A stretch of 64,000 nt of DNA from RGIG3009 sp045595445 (GTDB lineage: Bacteria; Bacillota; Clostridia; Oscillospirales; Acutalibacteraceae), in the NCBI GenBank assembly GCA_045595445.1, contig JAZOAK010000069.1, forward strand, positions 1 to 64,000, written 5' to 3'. Shown in pieces: positions 24,908 through 34,328 of this stretch. Below the pieces are notes generated by a model. That model did no database searches, had not been told where the DNA came from, and saw nothing but the letters and a program-made list of their open reading frames with translations. A program made the position numbers and the translations under genes. Position 1 is the stretch's first letter; each line of letters begins with the position of its first letter.

Positions 24908-26439
24908 GTAAGCGCATGACAAAACGCACCCGTTCGCTCTTATACGCCGTTATCGCCCTCGCGGTGGTCGGCGGGCTGCTGGCAGGGCTATTGTGGCTAC
25001 TTCCCGAAACGGATAACAATACGGACGATCCCGTTATTGACGAATCCGTCGTGCTGTTTGATAAAAGCGACAACGATACCGTCAAGCTGTCCTCTGCCGT
25101 AATCTCATTGGCCGACGATTCGTATACCATTGAAATGGCGGACGATGACTTGTATACCGTGAAAGGCTACGACGATCTGCCGCTGGACCACACCTTACTG
25201 GCGGATACGGCGGATACGCTGCTGAGCATCACCGCCACTCGCCTTGTATTGGAAGCGCCGGAAAATCCCGCCGACTTCGGGTTTGGTAAAACGAACGTCA
25301 CCGTATCTGCCTCCTATTCCGATGATTCCGCTTTTGCCTTTGAGATCGGAGATCTGTCCCCTTCGGGCGAGGGATATTACGTGCGTGAAGTCGGTAAATC
25401 CGCCATCTATTTGATGGATGCCGCGTTCTGTGAAACGGTCATCTGCACGTCTACGCACTATATCAATCGACTGCCCATCACCGCTCCTACGGCGGAGGAA
25501 AGTACCGATACGGTTGTTGTGCGTGACGTAACACTATCCGGAACCGTGCGTCCGCAGACCATCTATTTTCAAATCACCGAGATGCCGGAAAATCCCGAAG
25601 AAAATATGGTGATTTCAGGTTACGCCATTCAACGGCCGTACTTCCATGCGGTGGACTCCAACAGTCCTTTGATCACATACAGCACTTTCTCCTCCATGAC
25701 AGCGACCGACGTCGTCACGTTGCGCCCCACGGCTGCTGACCTGGCAACATACGGTCTTTCTAATCCCTATTCGGTGTGCACGGTCAATCTGTCGCTGAAA
25801 CGCACCACCGAAACAAAGGGTGAAGACGGCAAAACCGACAGCAAGATCTCGTATCACAGCACCTTCAAGCATACTATCAAGCTGGGTAACACCGACAAAA
25901 ACGGCAACTACTACGGTGTGGTATATGCCGAGAATACGCTTGTCCCCGTGGTGTATCTGTTTGAGCCAAGTGCGGTTTCCGCTTGGGTAGACGCGGAATA
26001 CGAGGACGTGGCAGACGATATGCTGTATTTCCAACACATCACGAATCTTACCTCACTTTCCATCACCGATAAGAGTGACACTAAGACGTTTGCCTTGGAG
26101 CATATCGCGGACGAGGAAGATACGGATAAGAACATGACCGTCACGGCAAACGGCAAGACGTACAGCACCCCCGATTTCCGCACCCTGTATTCTTCACTTC
26201 TCAGCTTGTACCGCGTGGGTTCCACCGATGAAACTCCCACCGGCACACCGATACTGACGGTGCAATTTACACCGATAAAACAACACGGCTCGACAACCAC
26301 CATCCGTATTTACGAATACACTGCCGGCTATTGCATTGCCGTGCACAATTCCGGTGAAAAGCATTTGCTGAATGCCAAGGACGTGCAAAATCTGCAAACC
26401 AAGTATCAAAAATTCTTAGCCGGAGACAGCCTTTCCTAA
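24904..26439 (+). CDS. DUF4340-domain protein of the Gld-type exporter
   Basis: 511 residues. An N-terminal signal-anchor (LLYAVIALAVVGGLLAGLLWLLP) is followed by a beta-rich outer domain with repeated modules such as ILSITATRLVLEAPENPADFGFGKTNVTVSASYSDDSAF; the E-x-P-x-x-x-x-x-Y/F-G-L/F element is the DUF4340 hallmark and recurs near residue 280 (ATYGLSNPYSVCTV). It overlaps the preceding gene by four bases. DUF4340 proteins regularly follow GldG-like genes. Function in export is inferred from context only. Confidence 0.88.
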   Translation: MSKRMTKRTRSLLYAVIALAVVGGLLAGLLWLLPETDNNTDDPVIDESVVLFDKSDNDTVKLSSAVISLADDSYTIEMADDDLYTVKGYDDLPLDHTLLADTADTLLSITATRLVLEAPENPADFGFGKTNVTVSASYSDDSAFAFEIGDLSPSGEGYYVREVGKSAIYLMDAAFCETVICTSTHYINRLPITAPTAEESTDTVVVRDVTLSGTVRPQTIYFQITEMPENPEENMVISGYAIQRPYFHAVDSNSPLITYSTFSSMTATDVVTLRPTAADLATYGLSNPYSVCTVNLSLKRTTETKGEDGKTDSKISYHSTFKHTIKLGNTDKNGNYYGVVYAENTLVPVVYLFEPSAVSAWVDAEYEDVADDMLYFQHITNLTSLSITDKSDTKTFALEHIADEEDTDKNMTVTANGKTYSTPDFRTLYSSLLSLYRVGSTDETPTGTPILTVQFTPIKQHGSTTTIRIYEYTAGYCIAVHNSGEKHLLNAKDVQNLQTKYQKFLAGDSLS

Positions 26440-26447
26440 ATACCGTA

Positions 26448-26485
26448 AAAGCGCCGCGAAGGGGTATTCCTTCGCGGCGCTTTTT
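26448..26485. terminator. Terminator after the exporter operon
   Basis: AAAGCGCCGCGAAGG pairs with CCTTCGCGGCGCTTT across a six-base loop and is followed by T residues. It separates the operon from the converging PH-domain genes. Confidence 0.92.
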
Positions 26486-27848
26486 ATATACCGATCTCAT
26501 GGGCTGCGGCTTCATACGGCAATCCCCACACTCGATGTCGTCGTTTTTTATCGCCAAAACAACGCACTGTAACGGTGCAGATGCCGCGTCGTCGTTGCCA
26601 TACGCTTTGCGTCACGGTAATATGGTCTACCGCCTCACGCGGCAAATATACCCGATAAAACGCAAGCCCTCGCGGATACCACACCGTCACGGCGGTTTCG
26701 TCAGCACCGAAACCCGCACTGCGGAACCCCAAAAACCGCACAACAAGCCACCACAAGCCAAACACCGTACACACGAATGCCGGTATCTGCCAAAAGCCAC
26801 CCGCCATCCACGGCAGCAAACCGACAACCGTAAACAACAGCGGCAATGCCACGTACCGCCACCACGCTCGGCGCGCCGCTTTAATGCGACCTTCTTTTAA
26901 GGGGTATCCCGGCAACAAGCGTTCCAACCCTTCACATAAGGTCTTGGGGTCAGCCGCGGGAATGAGCACGGGGCGAGCACCCAAATCTCTGCCGTATCCC
27001 GCAGCGGTAATCACCGCCGTATACAGCCCTTGCAAGCGCATCAGCAGCGTCTGTCGCAATTCCAAGGCGGTGATCTTATCACGGTCAATCAGCACGTCGC
27101 GCCGTGTAAACAAACCCGACACCAAATGCAGTTGATTGTGTTGTGTCGTCGCATAAAAGCCGACATACCGCAAAAACGTATTCAGCACCGCCACGCCCCA
27201 ACCGATCAAAAGTAAATTTGCAACAAACCGTAGCGCCGCTGGGATCTGCTCTGTCGGAAAACGCTGTAAAAGTCCCACCGCATCCACCGAAAACCACTCA
27301 CTCAGCAGTGTGCTCAACTGTCGCAAGGCAGGGGCGGCGGTCAACAGTCCCACCGCCGCATTGGAGCCGCTGATTGCTGTCACGATCACCGGCCACAATC
27401 GCGCCCGAAACCGTTGCGCCGAGCGATCTTTTAACAAAAACAACTGCTGTACTTGCTTTGCGGAGAGGTACAATACGGCATCCGACCGCCGCCTCAAGCC
27501 GGCGGTATTCACACGCACGCGCCGCCCACCGCACAACGCAAGAAGCAACGTACGTTCAATTTCAACCGATGCCGCATCCTCCGCGCGAATATGCAACGAG
27601 TGACGCGTAAGCACGCCCTGTCGCACACCGATACTGTAAAACCCATTTTGTGTGCGCCCTACCCGATATCGACTGCTGTACCATTTTATCACCGAGTATC
27701 CCACGAGTGCCGCGCACAAAACCAGCGCGCGTACAAGGGCGCGCAGATCGGCGAGCGGTATCAGCGCATATAAAAACAGCCACAGCAAAAGCGGCCACCA
27801 TCGTCGCATATCGTACGCCATATAGGTACCGTGCGGTCGTTGTTCCAT
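26484..27848 (-). CDS. Membrane protein with bacterial PH domains (YdbT-like)
   Basis: 454 residues with about six hydrophobic segments in three pairs, each followed by a bPH2-type (DUF304) module: YRVGRTQNGFYSIGVRQGVLTRHSLHIRAEDAASVEIER, then GFYATTQHNQLHLVSGLFTRRDVLIDRDKITALEL, then FRSAGFGADETAVTVWYPRGLAFYRVYLPREAVDHI. The pattern of 'G-hydrophobic-hydrophobic-x-R' followed by 'I-P/x-x-x-I/V' is typical. ATG at 27848 overlaps the stop of the previous gene. YdbS/YdbT pairs are linked in Bacillus to resistance to some class II bacteriocins. Confidence 0.82.
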   Translation of the reverse strand: MEQRPHGTYMAYDMRRWWPLLLWLFLYALIPLADLRALVRALVLCAALVGYSVIKWYSSRYRVGRTQNGFYSIGVRQGVLTRHSLHIRAEDAASVEIERTLLLALCGGRRVRVNTAGLRRRSDAVLYLSAKQVQQLFLLKDRSAQRFRARLWPVIVTAISGSNAAVGLLTAAPALRQLSTLLSEWFSVDAVGLLQRFPTEQIPAALRFVANLLLIGWGVAVLNTFLRYVGFYATTQHNQLHLVSGLFTRRDVLIDRDKITALELRQTLLMRLQGLYTAVITAAGYGRDLGARPVLIPAADPKTLCEGLERLLPGYPLKEGRIKAARRAWWRYVALPLLFTVVGLLPWMAGGFWQIPAFVCTVFGLWWLVVRFLGFRSAGFGADETAVTVWYPRGLAFYRVYLPREAVDHITVTQSVWQRRRGICTVTVRCFGDKKRRHRVWGLPYEAAAHEIGI

Positions 27849-28255
27849 CAGCACTCCTCCAACCTTGCCGTCAAACGGTTGGTGATTTTCGCATCCAACA
27901 GCGGCAACACCGTACAACCGCCCGCAAACCGCAACACCATCGTGCGACAATGAAATAACCGGTCCAACGGCGATGCCCATGTTTCAAAAGTTCGCAGGGC
28001 ACTCAGCGGTACGACCGTTTCCCATCGCCATAACACACCGTATCGCACATAAATTCGCGTATCGTCCATCTCGCCGTAAAATGAGTTGGTTACCCGCGGC
28101 ACATACCACACAAGCAGAAATACGGCAACGACCGTTGGTGTCAACGACCACAGCGACTCCGTTGCCCATCGCAGCAGTAAAACGGCAACTGCGGTCACGG
28201 CGGCGAGCGCCGTGCGCAATACCGCCCGTGCGCCCGCACCAACGCCAAAGGTCAT
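27848..28255 (-). CDS. PH-domain membrane protein (YdbS-like)
   Basis: 135 residues. Two hydrophobic N-terminal helices (VLRTALAAVTAVAVLLLRW and LTPTVVAVFLLVWYVPRV) are followed by one bPH2 domain (DTRIYVRYGVLWRWETVVPLSALRTFETWASPLDRLF). It overlaps its YdbT-like partner by four bases and both probably form one membrane complex. GGAGAGG precedes the ATG. Confidence 0.82.
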   Translation of the reverse strand: MTFGVGAGARAVLRTALAAVTAVAVLLLRWATESLWSLTPTVVAVFLLVWYVPRVTNSFYGEMDDTRIYVRYGVLWRWETVVPLSALRTFETWASPLDRLFHCRTMVLRFAGGCTVLPLLDAKITNRLTARLEEC

Positions 28256-28348
28256 AGCGCCTCTCCTTCCAAATTGTGTTTTTAAGTATATTTATGCCCA
28301 AACACAACGAAACTATGTTGCAAAGCTCTTTGAAAGGAATCCGTCGTT

Positions 28349-28558
28349 ATGAAACCGCTCGGCAAAGATACGCTGTCACTGCTGGTTGCCGTGATTGTCT
28401 CCGTCTTCCTGCTGTGGGGAAGTGATGCGCTCACCTATCGTTTGATCCGATTGCAAGGTATCTACTCATCGTCATTGCCGTCTGTGTTGCCGATCGCCGG
28501 CGCGCAGTTGGTTGCCCTTGTTGTTCTGCTGATCGTGATCGTTTTATGCGCCGTCTGA
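28349..28558 (+). CDS. Small two-helix membrane protein, unknown
   Basis: 69 residues with two transmembrane segments (TLSLLVAVIVSVFLLWG and AQLVALVVLLIVIVLCAV) joined by a short loop. AAGGAAT precedes the ATG. There is no recognisable motif. It lies between the PH-domain genes (divergent) and rpsO, and nothing in the sequence tells its role. Confidence 0.6.
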   Translation: MKPLGKDTLSLLVAVIVSVFLLWGSDALTYRLIRLQGIYSSSLPSVLPIAGAQLVALVVLLIVIVLCAV

Positions 28559-28576
28559 TTTTTCTGAAAATTTTTC

Positions 28577-28605
28577 TTTACAAGTGACACATTGTGTGTT
28601 ATACT
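28577..28605 (+). promoter_or_regulatory. rpsO promoter
   Basis: TTTACA at 28577-28582 and TATACT at 28600-28605 with a 17-bp spacer. The expected start point is near 28612, giving a leader of about 105 bases before rpsO. Confidence 0.75.
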
Positions 28606-28611
28606 ACCCTA

Positions 28612-28716
28612 GCACGCGAATGTGCACATCCCTGATCCGGTCTGCGGAGTATGCCCTTTGGGGACGCACCGTTTCCCTTTCTGGATCTGCGGAAATAATA
28701 AAAGAGGTGTAAACTC
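28612..28716 (+). promoter_or_regulatory. Structured rpsO (S15) leader, probable autoregulatory site
   Basis: The leader can fold with GATCC (28637-28641) pairing with GGATC (28684-28688) around two inner arms, giving a multi-branch junction upstream of the ribosome site AGAGGTG. S15 represses its own translation by binding such leaders in several Firmicutes. The structure is my reading, not a covariance model match. Confidence 0.55.
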
Positions 28717-28980
28717 ATGTTAGCAAACGAAAAAACCGAAATCATGCAGCAGTATGCCACCCACGAGGGTGACACGGGTTCTCCCGAAGTCCAGATCGCG
28801 GTACTGACCCGCCGCATCAATGATCTGACCGAGCACTTGAAAGAGCATCAGAAAGATCATCACTCCCGTCGTGGCCTTCTCAAAATGGTCGGTCGCCGTC
28901 GTGGCCTTCTCAACTATTTGATGAAGAAGGACATCATGCGTTATCGTGCGATCGTCGAGAAATTGGGTCTGCGTAAATAA
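28717..28980 (+). CDS. rpsO: 30S ribosomal protein S15
   Basis: 87 residues. The conserved core DTGSPEVQIAVLTRRINDLTEHLKEHQKDHHSRRGLLKMVGRRRGLLNYL matches S15 throughout. S15 binds the central domain of 16S rRNA early in 30S assembly. It is followed by pnp, the common gene order in bacteria, with a 198-base gap in which no further gene is seen. Confidence 0.99.
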   Translation: MLANEKTEIMQQYATHEGDTGSPEVQIAVLTRRINDLTEHLKEHQKDHHSRRGLLKMVGRRRGLLNYLMKKDIMRYRAIVEKLGLRK

Positions 28981-29178
28981 GGCTTCACTGAGGCAGGCGA
29001 GCAGCACGCTCTCCTGCCTCAACCTGCTTTATTATCCCTTGTTTTAAGCGGTATGCGGGGCGGTGATTTTTTAGCAGTGAAACGGGTACTTTCAAGAAAA
29101 GTATCGGTTTTATTGCTAAAAATCTCATCCGCATGCCGTTTAGGAAATATAAAAATTTTTCAAACGGAGGAATGTATT

Positions 29179-31368
29179 ATGTTCGAAAACTATCGTGTAT
29201 TCGAAACCACGCTTGCCGGCCGTCCTTTGAAGGTTGAGACCGGTAAAATGGCACAGTTGTCCGGCGGTTCTTGCATGGTGCGCTACGGCGACACCTCCAT
29301 TCTGTGCAACGTCACCGCTTCCGCAAAACCCCGCGATGGCGTGGACTTTTTCCCGCTTTCGGTCGATTATGAGGAAAAACTGTACGCTGTCGGTCATATT
29401 CCCGGCTCATTCCAGCGCCGTGAAGGACGCCCCACCGAAAAAGCGATCCTGACCTCGCGCGTTATTGACCGCCCGATCCGCCCGCTGTTCCCGAAGGATA
29501 TGCGTAACGACGTATCCATCGTCTGTACCGTCATGTCGGTTGACCCCGACTGCCCGCCGGAAACCACCGCGATGATCGGCGCTTCCATCGCCATCTCCAT
29601 CTCGGATATTCCGTGGGACGGCCCGATCTCGGGTGTTGTGGTCGGTTTGGTTGACGGCGAATACGTGATCAACCCCACTGCTGAGCAGGAAAAGAAATCC
29701 GATATGCACGTCACCGTCGCTTCCACCGCTGATCTGGTTGCCATGATCGAAGCGGGTGCGAACGAAGTGGACAACGATACCATGTTTGAAGGTATCATGA
29801 AAGGCCACGAGGCCAACCAGCAGATCGTGGAGTTCATCAAGGGTATTCAGGCAGAGATCGGCAAACCGAAATTTGCCTTTGAGTCCAACGATCCCGATCC
29901 GGAAATGTTCGAAGCGATCAAAGAGTTCGCGATCGAAGACGTTCGCTATGCGTTGGATACCGACGATAAACTCGTCCGTGACGAGCGCTTGCTCCCTGTG
30001 TACGACAAAGTGCACGAGAAGTTTGACGAGGTCTATGCCGAGCAGATCGGTAAGATCGACGAGTGCCTTTACAAACTGCAAAAATACGTTGTGCGCCGCT
30101 GGTTGCTGGATGACGGCAAGCGCGTAGACGGTCGTGCGATCGACGAGATCCGCCCGCTCGCCGCTGAGGTCGATCTCCTGCCCCGCGTACACGGTTCCGG
30201 TATGTTCACCCGCGGTCAGACGCAGGTGCTCACCACCGTCACCCTCGGCAACGCGGACGACGCACAGTTGCTTGACGGTCTGGACGACGAAACCGAGAAA
30301 CGCTACATGCACCACTACAACTTCCCATCCTACTCGGTCGGCGAAACCAAACCCTCCCGCGGCCCCGGCCGTCGTGAGATCGGTCACGGCGCGTTGGCAG
30401 AGCGCGCGCTCGTGCCTGTTCTGCCGAGCAAAGAGGAGTTCCCTTACACCATGCGTTTGGTGTCTGAGGTTCTTTCTTCCAACGGTTCCACCTCGCAGGC
30501 GTCCATCTGCGGCTCTACGCTCGCCTTGATGGCAGCCGGCGTGCCGATCAAAGCTCCCGTTGCCGGTATCTCCTGCGGTCTTGTGACCGAGGGTGACCGC
30601 TTCATGACCATGGTCGACATTCAAGGTTTGGAAGATTTCTTCGGCGATATGGACTTTAAGGTTGGCGGTACTCACAAGGGTATCACTGCTATCCAGATGG
30701 ACTTGAAAGTACACGGTTTAACCCCCGCCATCATCAAAGAGGCGCTGGAAAAGACCTACAAGGCTCGTCTGTATATCCTCGACGAAATCATGCTCAAAGC
30801 CATTCCGGCTGTGCGTGAGGAACTCTCGCCCTGGGCACCGAAAATGCTCTCCACCAAGATCGACGTGGATAAGATCCGCGAGGTCATCGGTAAGGGCGGC
30901 TCGGTCATTCAGAAGATTCAGGCGGACTGCAACTGCGACATCACCATCGAGGAAGACGGTTCCGTGTTCATCGCCGCTGTTAACACCGAAAACGCGAAGC
31001 AGGCACTGGCTATCATCGAGACCATTGCTAAGGATCCCGAGATCGGCGCGATCTACAAAGGTCGCGTCACCCGCCTGATGGCGTTCGGTGCGTTCGTCGA
31101 GATCGCTCCCGGCAAGGAAGGTCTGGTGCACATCAGCAAGCTGGATGTCAAGCGCGTTGAGAAGGTCGAAGACGTTGTCACCGTCGGTGACGAAATCCTC
31201 GTCAAAGTCGTTGAGATCGACGAGCAGGGCCGTATCAATCTGTCCCGCCGCGATGCGTTGGTACAGGTTGAAGGCTTAACCGTTGAGGAGTCCGACGACG
31301 AACCCCGCCGTCCGGCATCCCGTCAGGGTGGTTTCCGCCGCCGTGACACCCGCCGCCGCGAAGACTAA
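29179..31368 (+). CDS. pnp: Polyribonucleotide nucleotidyltransferase (PNPase)
   Basis: 729 residues. Two RNase PH domains (first: KVETGKMAQLSGGSCMVRYGDTSIL; second: VDGRAIDEIRPLAAEVDLLPRVHGSGMFTRGQTQ) are separated by the all-helical domain, then a KH domain (IREVIGKGGSVIQKIQ, about residue 570) and an S1 domain (YKGRVTRLMAFGAFVEIAPGKEGLVHISKL, from about 625). The tail is Arg-rich. PNPase degrades RNA by phosphorolysis and takes part in mRNA turnover. ATG at 29179 has ACGGAGG upstream; the longer frame starting at 29053 is ignored. Confidence 0.99.
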   Translation: MFENYRVFETTLAGRPLKVETGKMAQLSGGSCMVRYGDTSILCNVTASAKPRDGVDFFPLSVDYEEKLYAVGHIPGSFQRREGRPTEKAILTSRVIDRPIRPLFPKDMRNDVSIVCTVMSVDPDCPPETTAMIGASIAISISDIPWDGPISGVVVGLVDGEYVINPTAEQEKKSDMHVTVASTADLVAMIEAGANEVDNDTMFEGIMKGHEANQQIVEFIKGIQAEIGKPKFAFESNDPDPEMFEAIKEFAIEDVRYALDTDDKLVRDERLLPVYDKVHEKFDEVYAEQIGKIDECLYKLQKYVVRRWLLDDGKRVDGRAIDEIRPLAAEVDLLPRVHGSGMFTRGQTQVLTTVTLGNADDAQLLDGLDDETEKRYMHHYNFPSYSVGETKPSRGPGRREIGHGALAERALVPVLPSKEEFPYTMRLVSEVLSSNGSTSQASICGSTLALMAAGVPIKAPVAGISCGLVTEGDRFMTMVDIQGLEDFFGDMDFKVGGTHKGITAIQMDLKVHGLTPAIIKEALEKTYKARLYILDEIMLKAIPAVREELSPWAPKMLSTKIDVDKIREVIGKGGSVIQKIQADCNCDITIEEDGSVFIAAVNTENAKQALAIIETIAKDPEIGAIYKGRVTRLMAFGAFVEIAPGKEGLVHISKLDVKRVEKVEDVVTVGDEILVKVVEIDEQGRINLSRRDALVQVEGLTVEESDDEPRRPASRQGGFRRRDTRRRED

Positions 31369-31381
31369 TTCTTAAATTGTT

Positions 31382-31421
31382 GCAAGCCCTTGCCTTTTGG
31401 CAAGGGCTTGCTTCTTTTTAT
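31382..31421 (+). terminator. pnp terminator
   Basis: GCAAGCCCTTGCC pairs perfectly with GGCAAGGGCTTGC across TTTT, followed by a T-rich tail. Confidence 0.93.
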
Positions 31422-31463
31422 CGTTTCTGTTATAGTATACATACAAAGGAGAGGTGCATTTTT

Positions 31464-32108
31464 ATGAAAAGAGTGTTAGGTTTTCTTTTAGCTTGTTTAC
31501 TGTTGCTTTGCCTACCTGCCTGTACCAAAAAAACACCGCAACTTGACGAGTTATCAACTACAACCAAAGCCTCTACAACTACTACCACCGCGGCGACCAC
31601 CACAACCACCACGGTGCCTACGCAAACCTTAACCAAAGCGCAAGCGGAAAAAATTGCAAAAGAAAAAGTGGATGATTATTTCATCGCCGCCGTGTTTGGC
31701 GTGTGCTGTCAAATGGAATATGCCGAGGGGGACATGTCCCGCTTCCTCACCAAGGAGCAGTTGCAAAACTATCCTCTCAACCAATGGAAGATTACCTGCT
31801 GTTCCACACCGGCCGAGGTAAAAGCACACTTGTATCGTACGGTTGACAGTGCACTTCTCAACCACAACGTGGAGGAACTGCTTTTCTTTGACGATCAGCA
31901 AAACCTATACGTCATGGTTCCGGGGCGCGGCATAGATCCTCACGATGATATCGCAGTAACCGACTACTCCGCCACACACATCACCGCAACCGCCAACCTA
32001 TATTGTATGGGAGAGCCGCGCGAATTAGCCGGTCGTTACCACTTTACACTCCAAAATCGTATTGATAATTTCGTTATTACCAACGTAACGTACGTTTCTG
32101 CCGAGTAA
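31464..32108 (+). CDS. Lipoprotein with Thr-rich linker, unknown function
   Basis: 214 residues. A lipoprotein signal ends in LPAC with the lipidated cysteine at position 20. A low-complexity linker of threonines follows (STTTKASTTTTTAATTTTTT-like), then a globular domain of about 150 residues starting TLTKAQAEKIAKEKVDDYFIAAVFG. I do not recognise the domain. AAGGAGAGG precedes the ATG. It lies between pnp and the 3' half of sigK and shares a terminator with the latter. Confidence 0.75.
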   Translation: MKRVLGFLLACLLLLCLPACTKKTPQLDELSTTTKASTTTTTAATTTTTTVPTQTLTKAQAEKIAKEKVDDYFIAAVFGVCCQMEYAEGDMSRFLTKEQLQNYPLNQWKITCCSTPAEVKAHLYRTVDSALLNHNVEELLFFDDQQNLYVMVPGRGIDPHDDIAVTDYSATHITATANLYCMGEPRELAGRYHFTLQNRIDNFVITNVTYVSAE

Positions 32109-32111
32109 CTG

Positions 32112-32148
32112 AACGCACCCGATACCTTGCGGTATCGGGTGCGTTTTT
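32112..32148. terminator. Bidirectional terminator between lipoprotein gene and sigK
   Basis: AACGCACCCGATACC pairs perfectly with GGTATCGGGTGCGTT across TTGC; A and T runs flank both arms. The sigK stop codon TAA (32149-32147, minus) lies at the edge of the hairpin. Confidence 0.93.
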
Positions 32149-32537
32149 ATACCTTATATCGGTTTGGGTTCGGGCGCACGTCGCCTCGTTCAAACCGCTT
32201 GCGCAGTTTCTCCAACGCTTTCTTTTCGATGCGCGACACATACGAGCGTGAAATCCCCAACTTTTCAGCCACCTCACGCTGTGTCAGCGGATCGGTAATC
32301 AACCCGTATCGCCACTGAATGATCTCCTTTTCTCGCTCGCCCAGCGTTTCCTCCATATAGCGATATAGTTTGGTGGAATTGATCTTCAAATCCAGATCCT
32401 CTAAGATAGTATCTTCTTGCGTGATCACGTCCATCAGCGTCAGAGAGTGCCCCTCTTTATCCGTTTCGATCGGCTCCGTAATAGACACGTCCTGCGCCGT
32501 TTTACGGTTGGCGCGAAAATACATTAAAATTTCATTT
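32147..32537 (-). CDS. sigK: sigK 3' half: sigma-K regions 2.4 to 4, separated from the 5' half by a skin element
   Basis: This is the C-terminal 129 codons of a SigK-type sigma factor without its own start. From the core AAATG it reads NEILMYFRANRKTAQDVS (end of region 2), a region 3 linker, then region 4 with LGEREKEIIQWRYGL and the DNA-binding helix TQREVAEKLGISRSYVSRIEKKALEKL. An open frame extends 38 bases upstream into the element but has no ribosome site. Joined at the core to the 5' half at 50632-50299 it gives a 239-residue protein, in phase. This corresponds to B. subtilis spoIIIC. Until the element is excised in the mother cell this segment should be silent. Confidence 0.93.
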
Positions 32538-34328
32538 GCTATCCTCACACAAATCGGTTTTAGTATGACGACCAAAATCCTCGTCGTAATCTACGTCTGA
32601 AAACTCAATGAGTTCTTCGTCATCATCCGTATCTATTTCAATGTGTTTTATGTAAGGTGTGATATCGGGGAGTTCGATATCACCGTCCTGCGAACCGAAT
32701 AAAATAACGTGTGCATTTTCTCCGTCCCATATTACACGGCGTACAATGCTTTGAATAGCGGCTCTCTTTTGTTCGTAGGACATATCATCAATAGTGTTTT
32801 TGAATACTGAAAGCATCTGACGAAGTACGTCAAACTCAATATCGCTGAAAGCGTGTTCGGCGGTAAGACTTATCATTTCGTCAATGCCTTGTGAAATTTT
32901 ATCTATTTGAGTATTCATTTCGTTAATACGGGCGACTATTGATTTTTTAGCGCCAATTTCATCCAACTCGGCAAGTGTGTCTATGAGTGAGCTGACCTTT
33001 TTCTCAAGGTCGGCTTTTTCTTTTTTCATAGCACTTAACTTCTGCTCATACTGCTCACGGTTGCCGGTGTAGAAAATTTTACTTTTTTCAAGCTGCTTGA
33101 CAAAATCACTTTTTTCACTTGCTAGTTGCTTGATTTTCTCAATAACCGCAAGGTCTAATGTGTTACCGTTTGCGTTACGCTTATTGCATAGGTCTTTTTT
33201 GCTACGCTCTTTCATCTTACAAACATAGGTATATATGATATCGCCGTCAGCAGTTTTCCGTTTTGAGAGCTTGGGGTACATTCGGTTTCCGCAAGAGCAG
33301 AACAAAAGTCCCGTAAGCAAGGCTTCATTTCTTCTTGGTCTGCGGAAAGATTTTGACTTGTTCCGTTCAAGGTTATCCTGAACACCCACCCAAATCTTGC
33401 CGGGGATAATACCTTGGTGTTTACCAACCGAAACGATCCAATCACTGACAGGGTTGTAAACTGTGGCTTTGCCTTTTTCTTGGTCGGTGCGGTTGTATGC
33501 TAAAATTCCGTGAACACCGTCAAATTCTTCTCTGGACGAAAATATATCTGCATCTTTTAGTTTGAAAAACTCGTAAGCTTCTTCGTCCGCAATCATATAT
33601 ACGGGATTTTGAAGTATGGATTTAATTGAAAAGCGTGTGAAGTGATTGCCGTTTTTCGTCATTATCCTACGCTGTATCAGTTCCGCCTCGGCGAGTGTTA
33701 AAGAACCCGTTTTTATAAATAAATCGAATATAAGTGTAACGGTTTCGGCTTCTTCGGGAATAAGCTTTAGCTTACAAGCCTTTTTGGTCTTGCCGTCAAC
33801 CGTAACACTCTTAACACTTTCGCTACAATAACCCGTAGGCGTATTACCGCCAAGCCAACGTCCTGTCTTTGCCAATTCGTGCATATTATCTCTGATACGC
33901 TCGGCAATGGTCTCACGTTCGAGTTGTGCGAATACAGAGGCAATATACATCATTGCTCTGCCCATAGGTGTTGCAGTATCAAACTGTTCACGAATAGACA
34001 CAAAGACTATGTCTCTGCGGTTAAGGTTTTCAATAAGTGATGAGAAGTCACTGACGTTACGACTTACACGGTCAAGACGGTAAACCACAAGCGCCTTGAA
34101 CTCTCCACGCTCAATATGTGCCATCATTTTTTTGAAGGCAGGGCGGTTGACGTTTCCACCCGAAAAACCTTCGTCCTCAAATACTACTGCTTTCTCTGCG
34201 GCTTCATCACCATAATGAGTTCGTATGTATTCACGGCAAAGTTCTACCTGATTGCCGATACTTTCACCCTTGCCTGTAAATTTCGACTTTCGTGAATAAA
34301 TCGCAATTAAATTAGACGTATTTTTCAT
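32532..34328 (-). CDS. spoIVCA: Large serine recombinase, SpoIVCA-type skin excisionase
   Basis: 598 residues. Resolvase domain with catalytic Ser12 in IAIYSRKS, and Arg-rich active-site motif YRLDRVSRNVSDF; recombinase domain (TGYCSESV through QNPVYMIADEEAY); zinc ribbon (LLFCSCGNRMYP, then YVCKMKERSKKDLCNKR); a long coiled coil (about residues 405-480); acidic C-terminal tail ending CEDSK. ATG at 34328 is chosen since AAGGGGG lies six bases upstream; the ATG at 34334 would touch it. The gene abuts the 3' half of sigK, points the same way, and its stop is formed at the attachment core. By position and family it should join the sigK halves. The symbol is by analogy with B. subtilis. Confidence 0.92.
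   Translation of the reverse strand: MKNTSNLIAIYSRKSKFTGKGESIGNQVELCREYIRTHYGDEAAEKAVVFEDEGFSGGNVNRPAFKKMMAHIERGEFKALVVYRLDRVSRNVSDFSSLIENLNRRDIVFVSIREQFDTATPMGRAMMYIASVFAQLERETIAERIRDNMHELAKTGRWLGGNTPTGYCSESVKSVTVDGKTKKACKLKLIPEEAETVTLIFDLFIKTGSLTLAEAELIQRRIMTKNGNHFTRFSIKSILQNPVYMIADEEAYEFFKLKDADIFSSREEFDGVHGILAYNRTDQEKGKATVYNPVSDWIVSVGKHQGIIPGKIWVGVQDNLERNKSKSFRRPRRNEALLTGLLFCSCGNRMYPKLSKRKTADGDIIYTYVCKMKERSKKDLCNKRNANGNTLDLAVIEKIKQLASEKSDFVKQLEKSKIFYTGNREQYEQKLSAMKKEKADLEKKVSSLIDTLAELDEIGAKKSIVARINEMNTQIDKISQGIDEMISLTAEHAFSDIEFDVLRQMLSVFKNTIDDMSYEQKRAAIQSIVRRVIWDGENAHVILFGSQDGDIELPDITPYIKHIEIDTDDDEELIEFSDVDYDEDFGRHTKTDLCEDSK
32533..32554. repeat. Attachment site next to the sigK 3' half (core plus element arm)
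   Basis: Core CATTT (32533-32537), five spacer bases, then the 12-bp arm CCTCACACAAAT. The last codons and stop (TGA, 32534-32532) of the serine recombinase run through the core, so the stop codon needs one base from host sigK sequence. Confidence 0.85.

Noticed and set aside
29407..30714. Open frame of 435 codons antisense to pnp
   Set aside because: It is the mirror of a certain PNPase gene in GC-rich codons, shows no family features and has no ribosome site.
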